DNA of 64,000 nucleotides from Hevea brasiliensis (taxonomy: Eukaryota; Streptophyta; Magnoliopsida; Malpighiales; Euphorbiaceae): contig NC_079498.1 of the NCBI RefSeq assembly GCF_030052815.1, forward strand, positions 68,806,992-68,870,991. The letters are read 5' to 3'. The notes below the pieces were generated by a model. It made no database searches. It saw nothing but the letters and a program-made list of their open reading frames with translations, and was not told the DNA's origin. Below, one piece after another: positions 44,396 through 56,530 of the stretch (its first letter is position 1; every line of letters begins with the position of its first letter). The translations under genes and the position numbers were made by a program.

Positions 44396-45333
44396 ACCCA
44401 TTTGGAGAAATAGTCGATGGCCACAAGGATGAATCTGTGCCCATTGGATGCCTTGGGATTGATGGGACCAATCACATCGATGCCCCACATAGCAAAAGGC
44501 CATGGTGAGACGAGGTTGAACAACTTGTGAGGTGGCACATTTATCAGATCGGCATAGATCTGACACTTATGGCACTTCCGGAAATACTCGATGCAATCTT
44601 TTTCCATTGTGGTCCAAAAATACCCCCGTCGCATGATTTGCTTAGCCATCATGTGTCCATTGGCATGGGTTGCACAATTTCCCTCATGAGTCTCAAAAAG
44701 GATTTTCTTCGCCTCCTTTGCATCCACACATCTCAATAGTTCACCGTTGGACCCTCTCTTGTATAGGGTTTCACCACTGGGGAAGTATCCTAATGCTAAT
44801 CTCCGAAGCATCCTCTTTTCGTTTTTGCTTGCTCCCAAAGGGAATTCTCTGGTTCTACAGTAGGCCAGGATGTCATGATACCAAGGCTTACCATCGGGCT
44901 CTTCTTCGATCATGAAACAGTAAGCTGGCTCATCTCTTGCTTTAATCCTCAATGCTTGAGTTGTCTGCCCTTCTTCTATTTGGGCCATAACAGCTAGAGT
45001 AGCTAAGGCATCAGCAAATTGATTCTTGTCTCTATTAAGATGAGTGAAAGAGATCTTTTCGAATTTCTTAATCAGCTCCAGTAAATACTTCTGATATGGG
45101 ATCAGCTTGGGATCCTTGGTTTGCCATTCTCCCTTGACTTGGTATATAATCAGGGCTGAGTCTCCATATACTTCCAACTTCCTGATTTTCATTTTGATTG
45201 CAGCCTGTAGACCCCTCACACAAGCTTCATATTCTGCGACGTTGTTGGTGCAGTCAAATCTCAACTTAATGGCTATCGGGAAGTGCTTTCCATCTGGGGA
45301 TATCAATACAGCTCCAATTCCATTCTGGGACAA
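44380..45333 (-). pseudogene. Ogre second RNase H (aRH) and integrase N-terminus
   Basis: The first ~125 residues are an archaeal/plant-type RNase H (GIGAVLISPDGKHFPIAI, NNVAEYEACVRGLQAA, VYGDSALIIYQVKGEW, NQFADALATLA), the additional domain diagnostic of Tat/Ogre elements. The integrase HHCC module follows (THEGNCATHANGHMMAKQI, FRKCHKCQIYAD), then the first catalytic Asp in MWGIDVIGPI. A one-base-type frameshift at about 45330 separates this from MYF at the end of the RT ORF, disturbing the first acidic residue of this RNase H. A second shift near 44390 ends the frame. Confidence 0.88.
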
Positions 45334-46709
45334 ATTGACGACTCAGTGAAATACATTTCCCATACTTCGGCTGGCCCCTCTTCTTCGCAGTCTACTTCAT
45401 TAATATGCTCATCAGGAAACTCAAAATCCAGAGCTTCATAATCCTGGATAGGATTTTCTGCTAGGAGTTCAGCGATCACGCTACCTTTCACTGCCTTCCG
45501 GGTCATATAGACTATGTCATATTGGGAGAGTATCACCTGCCACTTGGCTATCCTACCTGGCACGAATGGGCTTTCGAAAACATATTTGATAGGATCCATC
45601 CTGGAGATGAGCCATGTCTTGTGATTCAGCATGTAGTGTTTGAGGCGGTTTGCTGTCAAGGCTAGCGCGCAGCAAGTCTTTTCTAAGAAAGAGTACCTTG
45701 ACTCACAATCATTGAACTTTTTGCTCAGGTAATAAATAGCCCTTTCCTTTCGGCCAGTATCGTCATGTTGTCCCAAAACACATCCCATCGAGTTCTGTTG
45801 GACTGCCATATACAGGATCAGAGGCCTCCCCGCCACGGGTGGAACTAACACTGGTGGGTTTGACAAGTACTGCTTGATTTTCTCAAAAGCCTTTTGACAA
45901 ACTGAATCCCATTGGGTGGTGTTGTTTTTCCGGAGTAGTCTGAAAATAGGCTCGGCCTTGGCAGTGAGATTAGAAATAAATCTCGATATGTAGTTAAACT
46001 TTCCCAGAAAACTGCGCACCTCCCTTTCTGTTCTTGGGGATGGCATCTCTTGAATAGCTCGAACCTTGTCGGGATCTACCTCTATTCCCTTTTCGCTCAC
46101 TATGAATCCCAATAATTTCCCTGACCTAGCTCCGAATATGCATTTGGCAGGGTTCAGTTTCAACTGATATTTCCTGAGTCTCTCGAATACTTTCCTCAGC
46201 GCCCGCACATGGCTTTCTTCTCCCCGGGATTTGATGATCATATCATCCACGTACACCTCCACTTCTTTATGCATCATATCGTGGAATAATGTGACCATAG
46301 CGCGCTGATAGGTGGCACTAGCATTCTTCAACCCGAAGGGCATGACCCGATAGCAAAATACTCCCCATTGAGTGATAAAAGCGGTCTTTTCTTTGTCTTC
46401 CTCATCCATTGGGATTTGATTGTACCCAGATGCCCCATCAATGCATGAGCACCTGCCCAATCCCGCAGCATTGTCTACTAACACATCAATGTGGGGGAGA
46501 GGGAAATCATCTTTTAGACTTGCTTTATTAAGGTCCTTGTAGTCAACGCACACCCTGACTCTCCCGTCCTTTTTCATTACCGGGACGACATTAGCGACCC
46601 ATTGGGGATATTTGACCACTTCCAGGAACCCAGCGTCATACTGTTTCTTGACTTCATCCCGAACTTTGAGCAGTGTGTCGGGATTCATTCTCCTTAACCA
46701 CGCTTTCAC
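45303..46709 (-). CDS. Ogre reverse transcriptase and first RNase H
   Basis: 468 residues. RT: KKDGRVRVCVDYKDLNKA (~47-64), CIDGASGYNQIPM (motif A, Asp ~91), MPFGLKNASATYQRAM (~123-138), YVDD (~153-156) and FLGKFNYISRFI. The first RNase H follows from ~280 (LYMAVQQNSMGCVLGQHDD, YYLSKKFNDCESRYS); its leading Asp is replaced (LYMAVQ), typical of Tat elements where the second RNase H takes over. The frame ends with MYF plus 15 aberrant residues after a frameshift. Upstream of 46709 the polyprotein is readable (SYDDMVGPTSIVTHKIP) but has stops, including TGA for Trp near 46778 and one just before FRDTVKAW. Confidence 0.9.
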   Translation of the reverse strand: MKAWLRRMNPDTLLKVRDEVKKQYDAGFLEVVKYPQWVANVVPVMKKDGRVRVCVDYKDLNKASLKDDFPLPHIDVLVDNAAGLGRCSCIDGASGYNQIPMDEEDKEKTAFITQWGVFCYRVMPFGLKNASATYQRAMVTLFHDMMHKEVEVYVDDMIIKSRGEESHVRALRKVFERLRKYQLKLNPAKCIFGARSGKLLGFIVSEKGIEVDPDKVRAIQEMPSPRTEREVRSFLGKFNYISRFISNLTAKAEPIFRLLRKNNTTQWDSVCQKAFEKIKQYLSNPPVLVPPVAGRPLILYMAVQQNSMGCVLGQHDDTGRKERAIYYLSKKFNDCESRYSFLEKTCCALALTANRLKHYMLNHKTWLISRMDPIKYVFESPFVPGRIAKWQVILSQYDIVYMTRKAVKGSVIAELLAENPIQDYEALDFEFPDEHINEVDCEEEGPAEVWEMYFTESSICPRMELELY

Positions 46710-47231
46710 GGTGTCCCGGAATTAGGGAATTTTGTGTGTCACTATCGAGGTCGGACCCACCATATCATCATAGCTTCAGGAAAATACGTCGAGGAATTCT
46801 TTAAGCGGTGATCATATCTCCCAATTCTTCACTCTCCACTACCTTAAGTTCCTTTTTACTTCTTACGTACTAAATTTATGGTGTGCATTTCGTCTCAACA
46901 AGGCATTAGGTAGGGTTCATCATTTTCATTGATTTCTTCTGTAATGTCTTCCTCAGAAACACTTGAAATGCTTGGCGATTATGGGGATTTCAAAATTAAC
47001 CAGAGGAATTTCTGAGTCTATTGGATTATTAGGTGTTAATTAATGAATGGTCCTGAATGAATAAAAATGGAACATATTATAAGGATGAAATTCAAAAGGA
47101 AAGAAAGAGAGAATTGGATTTAAAATGCGCTATTAATTCATTAATGTTCATGCCATAAGAGAAAGGTCCATTTACAGTATTACACTTGTCACCATGGACA
47201 AAATGATCAAGTGTAGATAACCAAAGGTACT
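46710..47231 (-). other. Protease-RT spacer with possible intron
   Basis: Ogre elements carry a spliced intron here. Downstream from the PR stop, a donor-like A|GTAAAGT occurs at 47235 and a pyrimidine-rich acceptor TTTTTATTCATTCAG ends at 47053. Coding-like sequence reappears around 47020-46960 (EIPLVNFEIPI). Exact splicing at these two sites does not restore a clean frame in this copy, so the intron is only proposed. Confidence 0.45.
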
Positions 47232-50200
47232 TTACTCGAAATTGAGTACAGGGATGTCCTCTGCTATCCAATTGTCCAGTTCTTGCCCCTCAGCTATTGG
47301 CGAGATCAGGGCTTCATACAAGGGATCCAGGTAGATGACATCGATGGATGGTTCATCAGGTGATTCTTCCACCTCTGTCGGATTTTCAATGACCGGTTTA
47401 GTGAAGACTTCTATGATTCTCGGGACTACTTTCATCTTTCCCATTTTCTGATCGAATCTCTGATCCCGAAGTGTTTTCCTCATCCAGAATCGCCCATCCA
47501 TAAGGGCATCTTCCTCATAACCCAAACCACAGCGACCCATCTTCTGAATAGCCAGTATAGGTTCAACGATCCCTTGCAATGCGGTGCCCAAGCCTTTGCC
47601 CTCCTAATATCCATTCTTTGACATCACTTTGGCCACCATAGCCATAGCCTTATCATTTTTGGTGTCTTGCAACTCAAGGGCCTGGAAGGAGCTTTCCAAT
47701 GACTCCTCAGCCGCTTCCACGTAAGGGAGTGATTGTGGCTTGGTGACTAGCAAGGCCTCCTCTCCTTTCACTATGATAATTTTGCCGTCCATAATATATT
47801 TGATCTTTTGGTGCAAAGTTGAAGGGACGGCGTTTGCAGAATGGATCCAAGGCCTCCCTAACAACATAGTGTAGGCCGGCTCAATATTCATCACCTGAAA
47901 CGTGACATTGAAAGTACATGCCCCGACTTGGATTGGCAAGTCAATGTCTCCCAGCACTTCTCTCCTTGTACCGTCGAAGGCCCTTACCACCATAGCACTC
48001 TGACGTATATCAGATTGGTCAACCGACAGCTTGGCCAAGGTGGTATTAGGCAGTACATTAAGAGCTGACCCGTTATCAATAAGTACCTTGGCTACTATAC
48101 AACCCTTACACTTCACTGTTACATGCAGAGCTTTAGTGTGCCTTAAACCCGCAGGGTCTATCTCGTCCTCCGAGAAAGTAACAAAACTGGATGCCTGGAT
48201 TCGTCCCACTATCTTCTCAAACTGCCCCGGAGTAATGTCGGGGTTTACAAAGGCCTGATCCAGGATTCTCTGCAAGGCTTGTCGGTGCACTTCCGAACTC
48301 AAGATCAGTGATAACAGCGAAATTCGGGCAGCCGTCTTTCTCAACTGCTCCACCACATCATACTCGCTCTGTTTCATTATTTGGAGCAGTAGTTCCTCCT
48401 CTTCTTTATGCTCAGCAGGCCCTACTTCCTCTGTCTTCTCAACCTCCTCTTCTGCTTTCTTCAATGACTCTCCCATCTTTACTTTCCCTTTTCTCTTTTC
48501 TTTTTCTTCGTTCACGTAACACCTCCCACTTCGAGTTATGAACTCAACTTCTTGTTCATGCGAGGAGGATTTTGTGGTAGTGACAGGTTGAGGATTATCT
48601 TGGGGAGTAGCACTGGTGGTAGGTCCGGCATAAGTCATCTGAAAGTGTTGATGAGGAGTGAAACATGGTTTAGGAGGTGCCGGGGGTGAAGCAAGGCTAG
48701 GAGCCGGTGTACTGCTTGACGCTCCCTGATTGAAAACTTGGAAATTATAGTTCCAAGGGACAGCGTGAGTATTGGTGACAGGGAGCTGGGGCGGAGTTCG
48801 GATTACTGTTACTGGGGGCGAGGCTACTGGGGGTGAGAAGGTGATTCTGGGTTTGGAGGTAGAAGCATTCTGATTATATCTGGTCGTGTTTACTCCCCCT
48901 TCCATTTTTGACCTTGTCTGGCATCTCAGAACTTTGAGGGATAACAAGTTCCGAACCTCTTGCTTGAATCCCTCACAATCTCGCAGCTCATGATCAGCTG
49001 CTCCTCCATGGTAAGGACATCCCGTATCCTTTCCCGACCCTGATATCTGGGGGCAAAGGTAGCCTTCTCTTACTGCAACGGCAAAAATCCCCTCAAAGTG
49101 AGGGATGAGCTCGTCTACCTCTAGTGCCAACCTCTCTCCATCTGGCTCTATCATATTTATTCCATTACCCGCATTATGGTTGGGCAATGGATTTGAGGTA
49201 ACATTGGGGAGGGAACCATTTCCCTCAATTTTCAGCCACCCATTTCGGATTAAAGCGTGCACCCTCCCCCTGAGTGCCCCGCAGTTATCAGTTGAATGCC
49301 CTTGTGCCCCTCCATGGTACTCACAGCGGGCAGTGGCATCATACCACCTGGGATATGGCGGCTGGATCGGGTCTAAGGGAACTGGTACAATTTTGTTTAT
49401 ACCGACAAGGTATCGGTATATTTCACTGAGAGGGAGGGGAAGAGGTGGATCAGGGTTCCTTGGAGGTCTTGGGTTGTTTTTTGGTGGTCTTGGTTGAACA
49501 GGAGGAGGAGGTGGTCTTGGTTGGTAATTTGTAGGCGGGGGGTATTGTGGGCGTGGGTGTGGATAATTAGGAAAAGGAGGTGGAATGTTTGCGATGGTTT
49601 GGCCGTGAGGGGAAGAGTACGGCCGATAGTTATTCTGGGGAAATGAGGAATAATTGTTTTGCCGGGTGATAGAATGCACCTCACCCTCTCTCTTTTTGCC
49701 AAAGCTGGCAGTCTTCTTTACAGGATTCTCATTCACTTCCTGCAGTCGCCCCATCCTTAGGTTGGCCTCTATTCTCTCCCCGGCTTGGATGATATCCGAG
49801 AAGCTATTGGAAGTGTTCCCAATCATCAGGTTGAAATAGGGGGCCTTCAATGTCTCAATGAACAGTGAACATAGTTCATTGTCGGTCACCGGAGGGTATA
49901 CTTCCGCCGCCTTTTCTCTCCATCTCTGGGCATACTGCTTGAAACCTTCCCTGTCTTTCTGTACCAAGTTCTGGACGTCCCTCCTTGTGGGTGCCGCATC
50001 ACAATTGAATTTGTATTGCTTCAAGAAGGTATCAGCTAAATCCTTCCAAGAGTGCAGCTTTCTCCTGTCCAATTGTATGCACCATCTCAGAGCTGCTCCG
50101 GAGAGGCTCTCGTGAAAGAAGTGAATGAGAAGTCTGTCATCTTCTGTTAGGGCAGACATTTTGGCAATATAGGTTGCCAGGTGGATGCGGGGATCTGAGT

Positions 50201-50819
50201 TCCCGGTGTACTTGTCGAAATCCGGAACTTTGAATTTGGGTGGCACCACCACATCTGGCACCAATCTCAGTGACGCCACATCGACTGAACCATACATGTT
50301 CAGCCCCTCTATTGCTCTCAGTCTCTCTTCTAGAGCAGATAGTTTCTCGTTTTCTCTCGTCCTATGTTCCCCTTCCACTGCATGATATGCTGGGAGCTAA
50401 GGGGTGGAGTAAGCTGGAGGGATTAGGCTTGAAGGGTGAGGCTTGGCATTTGAGATGGCTGGATAATAAGAGAAAGGAGGTTCATTATTGACAGTGACCG
50501 TCGGATCCGGGATTGATGGCTGAAAAGTGAAAGAGGTTGAAGCGTAGTGAGAATCAACTGTTGTAGGAGGTGGGGGAGGTAATGGTAGGTTAAGGTCTGA
50601 AGCTGGCTTATTTTGGGACATCTCCCTCATCAGCTTCATAAGTTCTGAAACCTGGTCTTTTAGTTCAGACACTTGCCCCTGTAGGTTCTGTACTTGTTCC
50701 TGGTTTTCCATTAGTTTTCTTATTCGAGATCTTGTTAAGTACACTCGCTGGGGTTGAATCGCGTGCTTGGTCAGACTTGCCTTGTTCGAAGCAATGTTGT
50801 TTTTTCTGTAAGGAGTCAA
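47232..50819 (-). pseudogene. Ogre gag-protease polyprotein, two in-frame stops
   Basis: One frame of 1,196 codons from ATG 50819 (MTPYRKNNIASNK), interrupted only by TAG at 50397-50399 and TAG at 47604-47606. Residues ~30-75 form a short coiled coil. The Gag domain starts after VPPKFKVPDFDKYTG and includes LSGAALRWCIQL, FLKQYKFN and ERIEANLRM. A Pro-rich region and two zinc-binding boxes (CEYHGGAQGHSTDNC, CPYHGGAADHELRDC) follow. The protease has VLIDNGSALNVLP (catalytic Asp) and MLLGRPWIHSANAVPS. After it lies a Gly-rich segment (GKGLG, GLGYEED) resembling a G-patch. The central open frame of 924 residues (47604-50378) is the longest in the window. Confidence 0.9.
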
Positions 50820-51138
50820 AAAAAGAAATTTTTAGTGAATTTTGATCAAAATTAAATAGGGTCCTGATGTGGACGAAGAATACGATGGCATTTGAGAGCC
50901 AAAAATGAAATCTGTTAAAGGATAACTGCATCACTTTTATCATGGCACCGTTCAATAGTCTGACTGTGAAAGACTGGATTGAATGCGCGTTTATGATACC
51001 TGTCCATATAGCGCATTCAATTTTTCATATAACCCTAGCGAGGGAATTCCTATGGGAGTCATATTATTCATTCACAAATTTGCTAAACAATGGTCCAAAA
51101 ATCATTTCATTAACTGAATAATTTGTACATCGTATTCC

Positions 51139-53034
51139 TTACATTGGCCTAGGCTCAGGGAGGTTCTTTATAATGAGATGACATTTTTTGAGATACTCAT
51201 ATAACCTTTCTTCTTGTTTGGCAGGGTCGAATGCTTTCAGAGCATACTCAGATTCAGGTAGGAGTTCTTGCTTTCCCTGTGCTATCGTTCTCTCCAGCTG
51301 GTCAACGTTCTCTTTCAGCTCTTGATAGAGAGCAGCTTGTCTTTCTTTCTCTTTCCTTTCGTTAGCACATTCTTTCAAGATATCGTTGATGAGTAGCGCC
51401 TGTTCTTTTAATTCGAGCTTCTTCTTTTTGTTTTCCTGTTTATACTCTTCAATGAGTATCTCTTGGTATTTCGTTTTTTCCTGAAGCTTATTATTCTGTG
51501 CTTCTACTTCTTTCATTACAGCGTGGAGAGAGTTTTTTTCCTTTTCCCACCGTATCTCTTGCTCTTCAAAACCCATCTTTTCGGCCCTTGCCTCTTCCCT
51601 GAGCCTTCTTACTTTCCTCTTGAGAATCTGCTGTTTGTCCTCCAACTGTTTTATTTGTTCTTGCAGTTGCGAGTTCTCGGTATTTGCCTTTTGTAGCGAG
51701 TCAACCAGGCGATCATCAGCTTCTTCTAATAGGACGTCTTGGCGCGGATCGCTGTCTTCGAATTCTGTAGTTGAGTATTCTCGATCCCTGTCGGCTCTCC
51801 ATTTAAGATAATCGCCCGAGGCGCTTGGGCCTTTAGGTGCTCTCTCCATCAGAGTGATGTTCTCCCAAGACTGGCGAGCCATTTTCAACCCTTCCTCTTC
51901 CTTGAGCTCATGGTAGAAATGGCTTTGGTGATATTTTTCAATGTCGATTCTGGACTGTGTTGAGCCAAACTGCCTCATTACTAATGCCGGAGTGTAACTT
52001 GTGTATCCGGTTACTCCGATTAGGGACACCGACTGATTTCCTCCCGTGTTGATCAAAACGGATTGGCCTGACGCCCACAGCTTCCTCCAACAATAATCAT
52101 GGCTATTAAAACTCAAAATCTGTTCCCGCCATTGCTGTTCATTCTTCGGACTGATTATTAACCGGGTCATCTTCTCGATGGGAGGCTGGTCAAGGTACCA
52201 AGTCAATCCCTTTGTCTCCACAGGGCATATGTGACTGATAATCCAGAGATATAACAATTGAGAACAACACCTGATGGACCCTTTACCCTATTATCTGCAG
52301 TAGGTAAGGGTTAATAGGGTCTCTGCAAGAATTGCCGGTATCGGATTGACTTCCTGCCTTTTTACCGCCCAGAATACTTCCACCGTGCTACAAGTTATGA
52401 TTCCTAATGGTCCCGGGAACAAAATCAGGCCATAGATTCCCAATGTGAGCGCTACTGAAGCTTGATCCCACTGTTTCTCTTGGAGGAATTGATCTAACCG
52501 CTTCTCGAGGTAGGTCCAATACCATCCATGCGTGTTCCCTTTGACCGTTTCTTTTGACTTTGCCTCCTCCGAAGGAATACCCAACAAATGTGTTAATCGT
52601 TTCCAGGTCTGCCTATGCTCAAGGTGTAGGTAGATCCGATTCTGTGTTGAGTAAGGAATCCCTAGTAATGCCTGATATTCTTCCATAGTGGGAACTGTAT
52701 CAATGTCATTGAAAGAGAATACCCCGTACTTAGGATTCCAAACTGACAGCATGGCCTTTAATGCCGGGATTTGGACCTTGACTCTCATTAGGGTTGCAAT
52801 TTTCCCGTATTTCTTTTCAAATCGTGCCTTGACCTGCTCGGGAAGCGACCTCCATCCATTAGACAGGCTCTCGAGGCTGTTCATTCTGACCTCGATTTTA
52901 TTCTGATCCCATGAGGATAGTAAGCTAGCATGTGCCTTGGAAACATTATTCTGCGGGGGTACTGGAGTATGAGTTGATTTGGACCAAAGTTTGGCATTCT
53001 GAACTTCTTCTGCCGACTGACTCGAGGATGCCAT
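51139..53034 (-). pseudogene. Ogre ORF1, DUF7745-like and coiled-coil protein
   Basis: This frame upstream of gag is the extra ORF1 of Ogre-type elements. Start at MASSSQSAEEVQN (53034); an ATG nine codons earlier (53061) is possible. The N-terminal half (YGVFSFNDIDTVPTMEEYQA, LTHLLGIPS, LTLGIYGLILFPGPLG, EVFWAVKRQ) resembles plant retrotransposon ORF1 domains such as DUF7745; the function is unknown. Two consecutive stops, TAA TAG (52288-52293), break the frame after LTLTYCR; the same frame then continues without a break for 380 codons. The C-terminal half is a long charged coiled coil (EEADDRLVDSLQKANTENSQ to LERTIAQGKQ). Confidence 0.85.
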
Positions 53035-53061
53035 GATAAAATGATGCCTTATCCTTTTCAC

Positions 53062-53885
53062 AGACTCTTGGTTTGATGATGCCTGCGGAAGAACTCGTTA
53101 GCAAGATAAATTTGGGTAATTTTGAATCATACTGTTGGCAGGGTGACACATACACATTTATCAAAGTAGGAAAATGTGTAGGTGTTTCAGTAGAATTCAA
53201 GATTACCCTCATAAAAATGAACAAAAGGAAATTAAAGCAGAACAGGGAAAGAGTAAGTATGCCCCTTTTTGTCCTAGCATAGGGAGACACCTGATACTGG
53301 ATGAGTGCTACCTAATTGGATAGTTCTATCTTATAAGGTAGCTTACTACGGCTTTCAGCTATTGTGATAGTTTAGCTCAAGGTCTAATTTTCTAAAAGCC
53401 ACAGGTTCCCAAATTGCCCCTCAGAATAAGAGAGCCACTGTTCTATAACCATGATATTATCGGGAAAATTCCACGAGTATCACGGTGGATAGAACGAGTA
53501 TCAATCTAAGCAGAAGCCTTCACGGATACTAACGGGGTAAAACCCACGGGTACCGCTACATGACCCCCTCCTACTTTCCTAAAAGGGTAAGAAAGCCCGG
53601 GTATAGGGCCGTAGTGTGTGAGGACATCGTGTGAGTGTTCAGTGTGTGAAGGGACACCTTTACCTCTTCCCAATTCAGGGGGATTTTATTCTTCCCATTT
53701 TCCTTTTTCTTTTTTTTTTCTAAATGAAGAGCGCAGTGAGGGTAAAACAAACAAGACAAACAGAATGATTAGCAGAAATAACAATAATTAACGCACAGAA
53801 ATTTGCAAAGTGAGCTCACCTAACTATGATTCGATCATAAAATTAAATCTACTTTCAGACCTCTAGACCGGGGTTTGGTCAAATA
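53062..53885 (-). other. Ogre 5' leader between PBS and ORF1
   Basis: About 820 bases without a supported gene. The ORFs 52946-53290 (minus), 53073-53282 (plus) and 53571-53759 (minus) have no recognisable similarity. It may hold packaging signals, but nothing specific is visible. Confidence 0.6.
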
Positions 53886-53903
53886 TCCCCAGTGGAGTCG
53901 CCA
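53886..53903 (-). other. Primer-binding site of the Ogre-like element (tRNA-Arg type)
   Basis: On the minus strand it reads TGGCGACTCCACTGGGGA, the 18-base type used by Ogre/Tat elements and complementary to a plant tRNA-Arg 3' end. It lies 3 bases inside the 5' LTR end. Confidence 0.85.
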
Positions 53904-56530
53904 AGCTGTCGCAAGGGATTTTGCGGTCGCCTGGACGAACACTCACCGAAGTGGGAAAGAGTGAGGAGTCGCCACCTTAGTTTTGAGGGAAACTAAAGAA
54001 AACCATTTGTGAAAATAAATTAAAATAAAACCACTTCAAAAACAGAGATCCTAGGTTCGGGGTCCATAAACGGGTGGGGAAGATGTTAGGCACCCCACCT
54101 CGTCCCTTAATAAGGGTAAGTAGATTTAACTTTGCATTAGTTAGGAGGGCTTGAATGGACATGTTAATCCTTTTGACTAAAGGAACATTTGATTTTTCAC
54201 TAAATTTGGATCACCCAGATACATAAGTAAATAAGACAACCTTAATGAGTTACTGTTGCATATCATTTTTGTTTTTGGGATTATTTTGCGTACAGGTTAA
54301 AATTCGGCGTGAGAATCGGATAAGAACTCTCCTCCGATCTCTTTTAAGTATTTATTAAAATTTTAGCTCGGAGATCAGATAAGAACTCTCCTCCGATCTC
54401 TTTTAAATGTTTATGGAAATTTTAACTGAGAATCGGATAAGAACTCTCCTCCGATCTCTTTTAAATGTTTATGGAAATTTTAGCTGAGAATCGGATAAGA
54501 ACTCTCCTCCGATCTCTTTTAAATATTTATTAAAATTCTAGCTTGGAGATCGGATAAGAACTCTCCTCCGATCTCTTTTTAGATTAACAGGAGCCTGAAA
54601 GGGACTTTTCCGATCTCCCGAATTTTAATTTTAGCTACATGTCATAAGAGCCTAAAGCTAAGGATTCTGGCATTCAAAGATGCTGGGGATAAGGCTTCTT
54701 GATACCTTGTGACTAAACGGGGGATACTAGACTTGATTTACCGACCTTCCATGTAGTCACCTTACCAATACCTATTAATGTCCGATCTATTCTGTTTCGT
54801 TTACTTTGGTTTTATTCCACTTTATGGCATCTTGCCGAATTGTCGTTTACGTCAGTCTAATAGTTTGGCTATTTTCCTGACGTGTTATTCAGGCTCTCTC
54901 TTTTAAAAGAGACCCTTAAGTTGCAGTTACCTACGTTTTACCCAACCACTTACGCGCTACTAGGAGCTAGGAAACTTTCATTCAGAAATGACGAAGATTA
55001 ATAAAATGATGGACTCATCACTAAAGAAATAACTCGAGAGTAACATTCTTTGGGGTTCTTTGGCACAAAATGAACTTGGAGAAAATCGCATACATAAGAA
55101 GAACAAAGAAAATGCGAAAAGTAAACGTAAACACTTAATAAAACGGCAATATGAGCTCTTACCTGTAAGGAGCCAAATCTATCGAAATAACTACGGGGTG
55201 ACAAATAGTGATAAGACAGCGGACTGATTAGCCTGAGGGCTGGTGTTCGTCGTGAACTGAAGGGTGCTTAGCTAAAATGCAATCAGATTAAGATAAAAAT
55301 CGAGCGGAATGAAGTTGAGCTTGGATAATGGGAATGAAAACAGAGATGATAAAGGGCTGAAAGTGAGAGTGTGACCAGATAATGAACAAACTGAAAATGT
55401 AAAGTTCCAGTATTCAGAATCCTTTTCAAGAAAACACTTCAGAAAACTAGTTTCAAAAGTCTTTCTAATCAACACTTCTAAGTAGCAGAGTAACAAACTA
55501 AATGAAGTTTCAGAGTTCTTCCGCTATAATAACTACCTCTCTTTTTTGCCCGTCCCTTTGAACAGTTTTCAGGCAGGTATTTATAGGAATCGGGTGCTCC
55601 CCAAGAAGAGTCAGGATTTATTTTGAGGGAGATGGAGGGTCTAGATTTTGAAGGACATGATCAGATGTTTGAGAATTAAAGAGAACAAAAAATGAACGGC
55701 TGAGATTATTCTTCAGAATATTTGTCCTTTTCTTCTTTCAATCTGACGGTCTCAAATCCTTTTGTCCGGAGCGATCTGAGGGCTAAGAGCGAAAGGCGCT
55801 GGTTTTGTCGTCTCCTCTCTTGATCCAAGGGCTTCGGGTTCGTCCTTACAAGTGAGATCAACGGTGGAGATTGGGATGTACAGGACTGTCATGACATACC
55901 CTGGCACCTGTCAGCATTGCGGGGGATTCTTAGACGTGCGGTGGAGATCTCGTCTGCCACGCTTTAACTACCTCGGCTCTGATTCTGACGACGGTTATTT
56001 GGGATTTGTCTTATTCTTTTTGCCTTCCGATTTCTCCGACGCTCCTATGCCGATCTCTCATGCTGATCTCCATTATTCCGATTCCCTGATATCGCCCAAA
56101 TGATGTAATCCGATCTTTTGAAATAAAAGTCAATTATCATCTTATTATTATTGCATTGATTATTTTCCGATCTCTGATGTGTTTATCCGATCTGGTTTCC
56201 AACTGAACAACCCTTAACTGATCCGCAATTCGAAAAATTTATCTTAATATGCCGATCTCTAATTAGCCATTCTCTCTATGGAATTTGAGAGACGTGTCAG
56301 AACAGCTGGCGAATCCCGTTAACCGATGCATTGCCTGGGTCATCGTGAGCATTAAATGCTCGAACGAGTATAAATAGGGGTAGGGGTTAGCCAGTTTCTT
56401 ACTTATGCCATTTTACATCTCTATAGCGGTTCCAAAACTCTCCCGATTTTCAAGCTCTTCCGACTCCGTTCAAGCTCCGGTAAGGGTTTTAATCCTTCTT
56501 TTAGCTTTAAGTTCTTTGTTTTCCTTAAAA

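Noticed and set aside
47053..47235. Firm intron call in the Ogre element
   Set aside because: Joining the two visible splice-like sites leaves stops in the downstream frame, so it is reported only as a possibility.
52946..53290. 114-codon ORF upstream of Ogre ORF1
   Set aside because: It overlaps the ORF1 start in another frame, with no recognisable motif.
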